Source: Bordetella ansorpii (GTDB lineage Bacteria > Pseudomonadota > Gammaproteobacteria > Burkholderiales > Burkholderiaceae_B). Taken from it: a DNA stretch of 64,000 nucleotides. The notes under the pieces were generated by a model. It had not been told where the DNA came from. It was given only the letters and a program-made list of their open reading frames with translations, and ran no database searches. The stretch covers positions 1,337,847 to 1,401,846 of the forward strand of contig NZ_FKBS01000014.1 in the NCBI RefSeq assembly GCF_900078315.1, in the 5' to 3' direction. Shown piece by piece: positions 25,720 through 32,835 of this stretch. Each line of letters begins with the position of its first letter. Position 1 is the stretch's first letter. A program made the position numbers and the translations under genes.

Positions 25720-26887
25720 TCAACTGCGCGGCCCGCGCCGAGCCGTCCTGCCCTGCGTAGCTGGCGGCGATGCGAGCCGCGTTGTCGTGGAAGGCGCCGG
25801 GCCGTTGCAGCAGGGCGCCGATGGCGTCGGCAATCTGCGCCACACTGGCTTCGCGCAGATCCAGGCTGCAACCCGCGCCCGCGCGCTCGACGAAATGCGC
25901 CGAATGGAACTGGTCGTTGCACAGCGGCGACAGCAGCATGGGCACGCCGCAGGCCAGCGACTCCATCACCGAGTTCGCGCCGCCGTGGTTGATGAACACG
26001 CTGGCGCGGCGCAGCACCGCCAGTTGCGGCGCGTAGCGCACGGCAATGGTCTGCTCGCCCAGATCGGGCATCTGGTCGGCGTCCGCCAGTTCGCCGGCCG
26101 ACACCACCAGTTGCACCGGCGTGCCGTGCACCGCCTGCGCGACTTTGGCGAAGACGTCCGGGTGGTAGTAAAGCTGGCTGCCCAGCGACAGGTAGACCAG
26201 GGGCCGCGCCGGGTCCAGGCGTTCCCAGGGGAAATGCAGTTCGTCGCCGCGCGGGCCGTGCGGCATGGCGGGGCCGGCCAGTTCGACGCCCGGCGGCGCC
26301 TTGCCCACCAGGGCTTCCGTGGCGAAGGCCAGGGTGAGATGCGGCGACAGCACGTCGCAGCCGCGAAATTCCGCCCGCAAGCCATGGCGGGCGAACAGCG
26401 CGTCGCGTTCGGGCGACAGCCAGCGCACGGTGCGCAGCAGATCCGAATCCAGGTGGTCCGGCAGCACGGGATTCAGCGAGTTCGACATCGACACCCAGGG
26501 CACGCCTTCCAGCGAAGCCGCGATGGCCGAGGCATACAGCAACGGATCGATCACCACGACGGTGGGCTGCCACTGCCGGATGAGGGCTCGGATGCCGTCC
26601 ACCAGATCGGCGGCACGCTCCACCAGCAGCGTGTGGATCCATCGGCGCAGCCAGGCCGCGTCGCGGATGTTGGCCGCGAAACCCGCGCCGCGCGACAGGT
26701 CGTGCCGCTCGGGCGTCTCGCGCGGGCCCAGGAAGGCGAAGCCGCCCGCGCCGTGCAACTGATCGCTGATGTCGGCGGGGGCGTAGAAGGCGACCTCGAA
26801 GCCGGCCGCGCTCAGGTGCTGGGCGGGGCCGATGCACGGATTGACGTGCCCCTTCTCGGGGACGACGCAGAACAGGATGCGTTTCAT
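25676..26887 (-). CDS. UDP-glycosyltransferase, GT1 (MGT/RhlB-like)
   Basis: This 403-residue GT-B enzyme has an N-terminal acceptor domain starting MKRILFCVVPEKGHVNP and a C-terminal donor domain with the GT1 signature INHGGANSVMESLACGVPM followed by PLCNDQFHSAHF (about residues 300-340). Relatives glycosylate hydrophobic natural products, carotenoids or hydroxy-fatty acids using nucleotide sugars. Its ATG overlaps the asparagine synthase TGA (ATGA at 26884-26887), so translation is probably coupled. Confidence 0.9.
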   Translation of the reverse strand: MKRILFCVVPEKGHVNPCIGPAQHLSAAGFEVAFYAPADISDQLHGAGGFAFLGPRETPERHDLSRGAGFAANIRDAAWLRRWIHTLLVERAADLVDGIRALIRQWQPTVVVIDPLLYASAIAASLEGVPWVSMSNSLNPVLPDHLDSDLLRTVRWLSPERDALFARHGLRAEFRGCDVLSPHLTLAFATEALVGKAPPGVELAGPAMPHGPRGDELHFPWERLDPARPLVYLSLGSQLYYHPDVFAKVAQAVHGTPVQLVVSAGELADADQMPDLGEQTIAVRYAPQLAVLRRASVFINHGGANSVMESLACGVPMLLSPLCNDQFHSAHFVERAGAGCSLDLREASVAQIADAIGALLQRPGAFHDNAARIAASYAGQDGSARAAQLISALASGNRPETAS

Positions 26888-28140
26888 GGCTGGAGAGGGG
26901 CTTGAAGGTGATCCAGGGTCAGGGCCAGCGTGGTCCACTGCATGCGCTCGATGTCCGTATCCAAGGTGGGGGCGTCCAGGTTCAGCATGCCGGCCAGCGC
27001 CAGGATGCGGCCGCGGTCCATCACGGACGACAGATCCATGGCGGGGGCCAGGCGGCCGCGCTTGGGACCGCGCACCAGGCGGTCGGGCAGGCCCAGTGTC
27101 GATCCCAGGTCGCGCAGGCATTGCTTGCCGGGATCGGGCGGTAGCGAGATCAGGTGTTGGACGACGGCGGTATCGATGAACGGGGCATGCAGCCGCACCG
27201 ATGCGGCGCCGAACAGGGCGTTGCACAGCGGCAGATAGTTGGCCGACACGTCGCGCCGCATCACCTGGTCGGCGCCGTCGCCCGACAGCGCGGCCTGGAT
27301 GCCGTCGGCGGCCATGGCCTCGGCCAGCAGCAGCTTGGCCACGGGATGCAGGTTGAACATGGGCTCTTCCACGCACCGGGTGGCGCGGGGCAGCGCGCGC
27401 ACGAAGTCCGGTCCCGTCACCTGCACGACCTTCACGCGGGCGCCCAGGCGTTGCGCGATGTCCAGCGCGGCGTCGCGTTCGCAGTAGTCGGGCATGCCGG
27501 TGGCCAGGATGTAGGCGGGGATGTCCTGTTGCACGCCCAGTTCCTTCAGCAGGACCAGCAGCAAGGCCGAGTCCAGGCCGCCGCTGAGTGCCAGGGCGAC
27601 GCGTTGGCCGCTGGCCAGTACGCGCTGGATGGCGTCGCGCAACAGGGCCTGCAGATCGCCAGGCTGAGGGGCGATTGGCCTGGCGTGAACCCTCAGGCCA
27701 GAGGACGTCCGTTCCAGCATGTGCCCCGGCGGCACGGCGCGGACGTTGCGCAGCACGGTGCGTCCGGCAAGGCGTGCGCTGCTGCGGATCTCGTGGCGCG
27801 GGCTTGCCTGCGAATCACGGCGCTGTTCATCGCGGTTGGCACCGGGCATGCAAATGCCGAGCGATGCCTCGCGCACGTCGTGGCGTACGCCACCTGAAGC
27901 CCCGGTGCTCTGACCGCCGCGCATTTCGCTCAGATACCCGCGAATCGCATCCACGTCCGCCTCACCGGCCGCTCCGCCACTGACTTGCAGGAGATTCCGG
28001 ATACCCGAGCCCCACGGCACGGCGCCGTTCACCGCCACGGCTTGGGGTTCGGCCGCATCCCCTCCGCCGAGCAGGCCTTCTTCACCCACGAGGTAATGCA
28101 GCCGCTCAAACCCAAACGGATCCCGCGCGCCGACGATCAT
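26884..28140 (-). CDS. Asparagine synthase-like amide ligase lacking the glutaminase domain
   Basis: This 418-residue protein carries the ATP-pyrophosphatase module: SGGLDS at 186-191 and SGDGADQ at 286-292. The N-terminus begins at GARDPFGFERLHYLV, the last strand of a class II glutaminase domain, so the first roughly 110 residues of a normal AsnB, including the catalytic N-terminal Cys, are absent. An unusual about 45-residue insertion (about 75-122) precedes the conserved VPPGHML. It should activate a carboxylate as an acyl-adenylate and join it to ammonia or an amine, as do antibiotic and uronic-acid amide ligases and beta-lactam synthetases. The start is ATG 28140, overlapping the radical SAM stop (ATGA). 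Upstream in-frame codons are out-of-frame reading of the neighbour. Confidence 0.85.
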   Translation of the reverse strand: MIVGARDPFGFERLHYLVGEEGLLGGGDAAEPQAVAVNGAVPWGSGIRNLLQVSGGAAGEADVDAIRGYLSEMRGGQSTGASGGVRHDVREASLGICMPGANRDEQRRDSQASPRHEIRSSARLAGRTVLRNVRAVPPGHMLERTSSGLRVHARPIAPQPGDLQALLRDAIQRVLASGQRVALALSGGLDSALLLVLLKELGVQQDIPAYILATGMPDYCERDAALDIAQRLGARVKVVQVTGPDFVRALPRATRCVEEPMFNLHPVAKLLLAEAMAADGIQAALSGDGADQVMRRDVSANYLPLCNALFGAASVRLHAPFIDTAVVQHLISLPPDPGKQCLRDLGSTLGLPDRLVRGPKRGRLAPAMDLSSVMDRGRILALAGMLNLDAPTLDTDIERMQWTTLALTLDHLQAPLQP

Positions 28141-28982
28141 GCGTATTCGGCCTTCAAGGCGATGACCTCGCCGCGCTTCATGATGCGATGCGGCGCTTGA
28201 GGCGCGCTGCCGCCGTGGCAATGCAGACAGGCCTGCAACGGGGCCTCGCGCAGCAGATAGGCCAGCAGGTCGTCCCGCATGCCATCGTCGTCGCGCAGCG
28301 CCAGCCCATCGGCCTGGAAATCCCGCTTGCCTTGATACAGCGTATGGAAATGCGCCGGCCGCGTGCAGGTGTAGAACATGCCGTCGCGGATCATGTGGCA
28401 ACGCTCGCGTATCCAGCAGTCCTGGTAGATGCGCCGCGCGGTCTCGGCGTCGTCGTCGGGATGCACGCGCGTCATGGTCGAGAACTCGTCCTGCGCTTTC
28501 CAGTTCAGCCGTACGCCATGCCGAGCCGCCTGGGTTTCGACGTGGGCGATCAGTTCAGCGGACAGCCGCGGCTTGGGATAGCGCGATATCGTCAGCGCAT
28601 CCACTTCCCGCCAGAACACGTCCGGCATCTCGCCCAGCTTCAGGCCGTTGGTGGTGAGGGAGATGACGGGGGCGATGCCCGATGCCCGCGCGATGCGCAC
28701 GATGTCGATCAACTCGGGATGCAGCAGCGGTTCGCCGCCGACCAGCTTGAACATCCTGGGGCTGAGCACGCGCGCGGCGCGACGCAGGTCGGCGGCCAGC
28801 GATTGCGGGCTGGCGTGCCACTCGGGCAGCAAGGGCGACAGCGAACAGCATTCGGCGCAGGTCAGGTTGCAGTGGTCGACGATGTGCGTTTCCAGCGAGC
28901 GGGTCTGGATGCGGCCATCGACCACCGGATAGTCTCGGTCCATCGGCGGCGGAAACACGTGCGTGCGGGCGGGGGCGTTCAT
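28137..28982 (-). CDS. Radical SAM enzyme
   Basis: The protein has 281 residues. The CX3CX2C cluster motif is Cys38-NLT-Cys42-AE-Cys45, followed by the glycine motif KLVGGEPLLHPE that binds SAM. Further cysteines in CWIRERC, YTCTRP and ACLHCHGG could hold an auxiliary cluster, but the spacing does not match a textbook SPASM domain. The type resembles radical SAM proteins found beside glycosyltransferases in surface-polysaccharide or natural-product loci. ATG 28982 is chosen because AGGA lies 9 nt upstream; ATG 29012 would overlap the preceding gene. The reaction is unknown. Confidence 0.85.
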   Translation of the reverse strand: MNAPARTHVFPPPMDRDYPVVDGRIQTRSLETHIVDHCNLTCAECCSLSPLLPEWHASPQSLAADLRRAARVLSPRMFKLVGGEPLLHPELIDIVRIARASGIAPVISLTTNGLKLGEMPDVFWREVDALTISRYPKPRLSAELIAHVETQAARHGVRLNWKAQDEFSTMTRVHPDDDAETARRIYQDCWIRERCHMIRDGMFYTCTRPAHFHTLYQGKRDFQADGLALRDDDGMRDDLLAYLLREAPLQACLHCHGGSAPQAPHRIMKRGEVIALKAEYA

Positions 28983-28998
28983 GTCGGCGTCCTGCGGT

Positions 28999-30006
28999 TC
29001 AGTGCGGCGCATCCAGGCAGCGGCCGTAGAAGTCGATCAACTGGCCGCGCGCGCCATCCATCATCGAGACCATGCGCAGCGCGCCTTGCAGAAGCGTGCC
29101 GAAGCGGGGCGGATCGGCCAGCCAGCCCCGCAGCATCCAGCGCTTGCCGGCGTGCTGCAGGCAGGCCGCATCCACGGCCCAGGCCATGCGTTCGGGGTGC
29201 AGCGGACGCACGCGCAGATAGGCGTGCACGAAAGTCCGTGCCAGTTGCGCAGCTTCCAGCGGCAGGTGGTTCAGGCAACGCACGAGTTCGTATTCGCGAG
29301 GCGCGCCTATCGACGCTTCCCAATCCAGCACCAACGGCGGCAAGGCGTCGCCGAACAGATAGTTGAATTGATTGTAGTCATTGTGGATGGGGCGCTGCGG
29401 ATCGTCCGTGGGAAAGGCGGCGAGGCTGCCGGCGTGGTGCGCATCGAGCAGGCGCAGGCAGGTTTCCGTGTACTGGCGCAGCCGCGCCGCGTCGGCGCCG
29501 GGCGGCGCCAGCGCGGGGGCATCGGCCAGTTCCTGCCGCAAGGCATCGGCATCCAGCGCCTGCAGGCGCGACAGCAGCGTGTCCTGCATGGGCAGCCTGT
29601 CCAGCGTGTCCAGGCAAGTATGCAAGGCCGCCAGGCTGGCGCCCAACGCGGCCCATTCTTCCGGGGTGAAAGTGTCGTAGGTCCGGGACTGGCCGCCGTT
29701 CCAGCGGGTCAGCATGGCGGCGCTGCCGTCGCCTGATGTCCATACGGCATCCCCGCATGTCGTGCGCAGCAGCGATTGCACGCGAAAGCGCGGATCCGCG
29801 TGGGCATTGAAGTGCGTCAACAGCGCGGCCTCCCTGGCGGCCCGGTCATCCTGGCCGGCGCGATACAACTTGGCCGCCACCTCACCCGCAGACGTCGGGA
29901 CGCGCCACACGCGTTCGCTGATCCGCCGTGCAAGGCCATTCTGTTTCAGGCCATAAGCCCGGCAGAGGGCGGTCAGCGCTTCAGGCTGGACGGGCGAGTC
30001 TTCCAT
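28999..30006 (-). CDS. APH/choline-kinase-fold small-molecule kinase 2
   Basis: This 335-residue protein is the same length as kinase 1 but only distantly similar. The catalytic loop is PIHNDYNQFNYLF and the metal Asp is in LVLDWEASIGAP. The N-lobe contains NGLARRISERVWRVP and EVAAKLYR (candidate ATP lysine). The fold is shared with choline, homoserine and methylthioribose kinases, and the specificity is unknown. It follows the FkbM gene by 6 bp and is followed by the radical SAM gene with a 16-bp gap, so it is in one operon. Confidence 0.82.
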   Translation of the reverse strand: MEDSPVQPEALTALCRAYGLKQNGLARRISERVWRVPTSAGEVAAKLYRAGQDDRAAREAALLTHFNAHADPRFRVQSLLRTTCGDAVWTSGDGSAAMLTRWNGGQSRTYDTFTPEEWAALGASLAALHTCLDTLDRLPMQDTLLSRLQALDADALRQELADAPALAPPGADAARLRQYTETCLRLLDAHHAGSLAAFPTDDPQRPIHNDYNQFNYLFGDALPPLVLDWEASIGAPREYELVRCLNHLPLEAAQLARTFVHAYLRVRPLHPERMAWAVDAACLQHAGKRWMLRGWLADPPRFGTLLQGALRMVSMMDGARGQLIDFYGRCLDAPH

Positions 30007-30012
30007 GTGGGC

Positions 30013-30762
30013 TCAGATCCGCTGCGCCGGGCCATGCCGGTATGGGTGCCCCGTGACGAAGGTGTTGTGCCCGACGTAGCGCAGCTTGTACATCGCGGGG
30101 CGGAACAGCACCGAAGGGCTGTTGTCGGCAATGCCCAGCAGCGGGTAGAGGTCGCGCCGCACGAAGAAGGCGTTGTTGCCCATGTCGTCGCAGCAGACCA
30201 GCTCGTAGCCCTTGCGCTGGCCGAGGTGGTATAGCGATTCCAGGCTGGCGCCGTAATAGGTCGAGCCGTCCCAGGCGTGTTCCGGGTTGAAGCACATCAC
30301 CCAGCGTTCGGGCGGCGCGTAATAAGGGTTGTATTCGATGGCCACGATGCGCGGCTGAAAGGCCGTCAGGCCCTGCCACACCCAGTAGTCGTTGCCGTCG
30401 ATGTCCAGCGACAGCAGGTCGAAGTCTTCGGGCACGCCAGCCTCGCGCAACAAGGCATCCACGGTATCGGGCTGTACCTGCTCCCGCCGCAACTGCACGT
30501 TGCCCGCCGCGCCGTAGTTGGCGCGCAGCTTGTCGTAGCGGTAGGCGCTGGCTTCCACCAGCAGGCCTTGCCATCCCTGTTCGCGCAGCAGCAGGGCGGT
30601 GTTGCTGTTGCGCAGGCCGTCGCTGGCGCCGATGTCCACGCAGTGCCGCGTCGTGGGGGCGATGCGCGCCATCAGGCGGGCGAGGATGGCTTCTTCGGTG
30701 CCTTGTGCGTACAGGCTGGGGCCCAGACCGGACAGGTCGAGAGCGGCGGGGGCGTCCTGCAT
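30013..30762 (-). CDS. FkbM-type SAM-dependent methyltransferase
   Basis: The protein has 249 residues. The SAM motif is CVDIGASDGLRNSNTALLL with the acidic LVEAS strand 2 and LLSLDIDGNDYWVWQGL downstream, a pattern of FkbM-like O-methyltransferases acting on polyketides and sugars. AGGAA precedes ATG 30762. It is the first gene of the minus-strand operon that continues through kinase 2, radical SAM, asparagine synthase and glycosyltransferase. Only 68 bp separate it from the IclR stop, so the operon may be partly driven from the IclR promoter. Confidence 0.82.
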   Translation of the reverse strand: MQDAPAALDLSGLGPSLYAQGTEEAILARLMARIAPTTRHCVDIGASDGLRNSNTALLLREQGWQGLLVEASAYRYDKLRANYGAAGNVQLRREQVQPDTVDALLREAGVPEDFDLLSLDIDGNDYWVWQGLTAFQPRIVAIEYNPYYAPPERWVMCFNPEHAWDGSTYYGASLESLYHLGQRKGYELVCCDDMGNNAFFVRRDLYPLLGIADNSPSVLFRPAMYKLRYVGHNTFVTGHPYRHGPAQRI

Positions 30763-30830
30763 GGCGTTCCTGGAAGGAGGCTTGAAGGGGGGCCGCCTTC
30801 GAGCCGGCGGCCGGGCCATGCCGAAGCCTA

Positions 30831-31667
30831 TCAAAGAACGGCGCCCTCGGTCTTGGCGGCATGGCCCAGCAGCCGGCTGATGGCCTGCGCCTCGCGGCGC
30901 ACCGCCTGCGCGATCGGGCCATCCACCGAAGCGTCGAAGCCGCCCGTGGCGCCCAGCGCCGTCAGCACGGCGCGGGGACGGCCGGTGTAGTCGTACAACG
31001 CCGCCGCGACTGCGCTGATGCCGGGCAGGTTGGTGTCGCGCACGCAGGCGCAGCCGGCGGCCAGCACCGAGCGCTGCAACTGGCCGATGGGATCGTCGGC
31101 GTCCAGCAGCGCCCGCCGCTCGGGCGGCGCGCTGTCCAGTTCGGACAGCGCCAGCGCGCGCACGGCGCTTTCGTCCAGGGTGGCCAGCAGGGCGCGGCCG
31201 GTGGCCGACCACAGCAGCGGCATCACCGAGCCCACCCGCACGTTCACGGTAACGGGCAGGCCCGGCTCTTCGAAACGCACGATGGTCGGGCCCTTGTTGC
31301 CCATGACGGCCACGAAGCAGGTCACTTCCAGTTCTTCGCGCAGCCGCACCAGCGAGGCCTCGGCCATGCGGATGGGGTCGGCCTGGCGCATGGCGGCCAG
31401 GCCCAGCAGCAGGCTTTCCAGGCCCAGGTAGTACTGCTGCGTGGCGGTGTCCTGGTTGACCAGGCCGGCTTCCATCAGGCTGACCAGATAACGATGCACC
31501 TTGGCGGGGCTTTCCTGGACGGCGCCGGCCAGCAGCGTCAGGCTGGCGCGGCCGCCCAGCGCTGCCAGGGCCTTCAGCACGGCCATGCCCGTCTCGGCGG
31601 CCTGCACGCGCTGGCGGCGTTCACGAGGGCGGGAGGGGACGTGCGTAGCGGCGGGCGCAGCGGTCAT
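30831..31667 (-). CDS. IclR-family transcriptional regulator
   Basis: The protein has 278 residues with an N-terminal winged HTH (AAETGMAVLKALAALGGRAS, then SPAKVHRYLVSL) and a C-terminal effector-binding IclR domain (about 105-275). IclR proteins usually control a divergent catabolic operon, and this one is divergent from the Bug/P450 genes with a palindromic element in the 119-bp gap. It could also set expression of the downstream biosynthetic cluster by readthrough. Confidence 0.92.
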   Translation of the reverse strand: MTAAPAATHVPSRPRERRQRVQAAETGMAVLKALAALGGRASLTLLAGAVQESPAKVHRYLVSLMEAGLVNQDTATQQYYLGLESLLLGLAAMRQADPIRMAEASLVRLREELEVTCFVAVMGNKGPTIVRFEEPGLPVTVNVRVGSVMPLLWSATGRALLATLDESAVRALALSELDSAPPERRALLDADDPIGQLQRSVLAAGCACVRDTNLPGISAVAAALYDYTGRPRAVLTALGATGGFDASVDGPIAQAVRREAQAISRLLGHAAKTEGAVL

Positions 31668-31707
31668 GGCGAGGCATCGTGAAGGAAAGCCGCAGGTTAA
31701 ACCCGGG

Positions 31708-31745
31708 TTGACGAATTACGCAATGCGTATATGATTTACGCAAAA
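31708..31745 (+). promoter_or_regulatory. Bug/P450 promoter with probable IclR operator
   Basis: TTGACG (31708-31713) and TATGAT (31730-31735) are spaced 16 bp. Between them TACGCA-A-TGCGTA (31717-31729) is a perfect inverted repeat, and a third TACGCA half-site is at 31737-31742, downstream of the -10. Binding there would occlude RNA polymerase. Confidence 0.6.
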
Positions 31746-31786
31746 TATGCTGCATCCACAACAGCCACAACACCACGGAGACAACC

Positions 31787-32761
31787 ATGCGCCTGGCCCG
31801 CATATCCCACATCCTTGCCCTCTGTCTGCTGGCGGTCGCACCCGCCGCCCACGCCGCCGAATCCTATCCGTCCAAGCCCGTGCGCTGGATCGTGCCCTAC
31901 GCCGCTGGCGGCGGCTCCGATTTCCTGGCCCGTACTGTGGGACAGGGCCTGACCACCCGCCTGGGCCAGCCCGTCGTCATCGACAACAAGCCGGGCGGCA
32001 ACACCGCCATCGGCGCGTCGGAAACGGCACGTTCCGCGCCCGACGGCTACACCATGCTGTCGGCCGACAACGGCACCCTGGTCTTCAATCCGGCGCTGTA
32101 CCAGAAGCTGTCGTACGACCCGGTCAAGGACCTGGCGCCGGTCACGCTGATGGGCCGGTTTCCGATGATCCTGGTCGCCGGTCCCGCACTGAAGGCCAAT
32201 GACGTGAAGGGCTTCCTGGAAGCCGCCAAGTCCAGCGGCAAGGGCCTGGACTATGGCTCGGCCGGCGCGGGCAGCCCGCACCACCTGGCGATGGAACTGC
32301 TGAAGGTGAACACGGGCGTCAACCTGGTGCACGTGCCGTATCGCGGCGCGGCGCCGGCCCTGGCCGACGTGGCCGGCGGCCAGATCCCCGCCATGATGGT
32401 CGACCTGGCCGCGGGCGCCGGCTTCATCCAGGGCGGCAAGGTGCGCGCGCTGGCCGTGGCCAACCCCACGCGCCTGCCGCAACTGCCCGACGTGCCCACG
32501 TTCGCCGAGCTGGGCTACAAAGGCGTCGAGGCCGCCGCGCTGGTCGGCATCGTGGTGCCGGCCGCCACGCCGCAGCCCGTGGTCGACACGCTGAACCGCC
32601 AACTGGTGGCCACCATCAACGATCCGGTCATCCGCCAGAAGCTGGTGGACTTCGGCATCGAGCCGGTGGGCAATTCGCCAGCGGAATACCGCGACCTGCT
32701 GCAGGCCGAGCGCGCCCGCTGGCACAAGCTGATCAAAGACCTGAACATCAAGCTCGACTAA
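31787..32761 (+). CDS. Bug-family (TctC) periplasmic solute-binding protein
   Basis: This 324-residue protein has a signal peptide cut after AAHA (about residue 23) and the family signature YPSKPVRWIVPYAAGGGSD. NKPGGNTAIG and VPYRGAAPAL are further Bug signatures. Bug proteins bind carboxylates, amino acids or aromatic compounds and are highly expanded in Alcaligenaceae; most lack their own TctAB permease, as here. CGGAGA precedes ATG 31787. It is 74 bp upstream of the P450 gene, suggesting that it captures the P450 substrate or a related inducer. Confidence 0.93.
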   Translation: MRLARISHILALCLLAVAPAAHAAESYPSKPVRWIVPYAAGGGSDFLARTVGQGLTTRLGQPVVIDNKPGGNTAIGASETARSAPDGYTMLSADNGTLVFNPALYQKLSYDPVKDLAPVTLMGRFPMILVAGPALKANDVKGFLEAAKSSGKGLDYGSAGAGSPHHLAMELLKVNTGVNLVHVPYRGAAPALADVAGGQIPAMMVDLAAGAGFIQGGKVRALAVANPTRLPQLPDVPTFAELGYKGVEAAALVGIVVPAATPQPVVDTLNRQLVATINDPVIRQKLVDFGIEPVGNSPAEYRDLLQAERARWHKLIKDLNIKLD

Positions 32762-32835
32762 GGGCTTCGCTATCCGGACGGGGCCGGCGCGATGGCCGGC
32801 CCGCGTCCCGTCTAGATTCATCTCCGGAGGACGCC

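Noticed and set aside
28141-28401. N-terminal extension of the asparagine synthase gene
   Set aside because: The extra codons overlap the radical SAM gene in another frame and give a non-conserved Arg-rich sequence; the ATGA-coupled start at 28140 fits better.
23994-30831. RiPP or lasso-peptide cluster with a hidden precursor peptide
   Set aside because: The radical SAM and asparagine synthase pairing suggested it, but gaps between genes are only 6-68 bp and hold no plausible precursor ORF; no leader-binding or protease partner is present.
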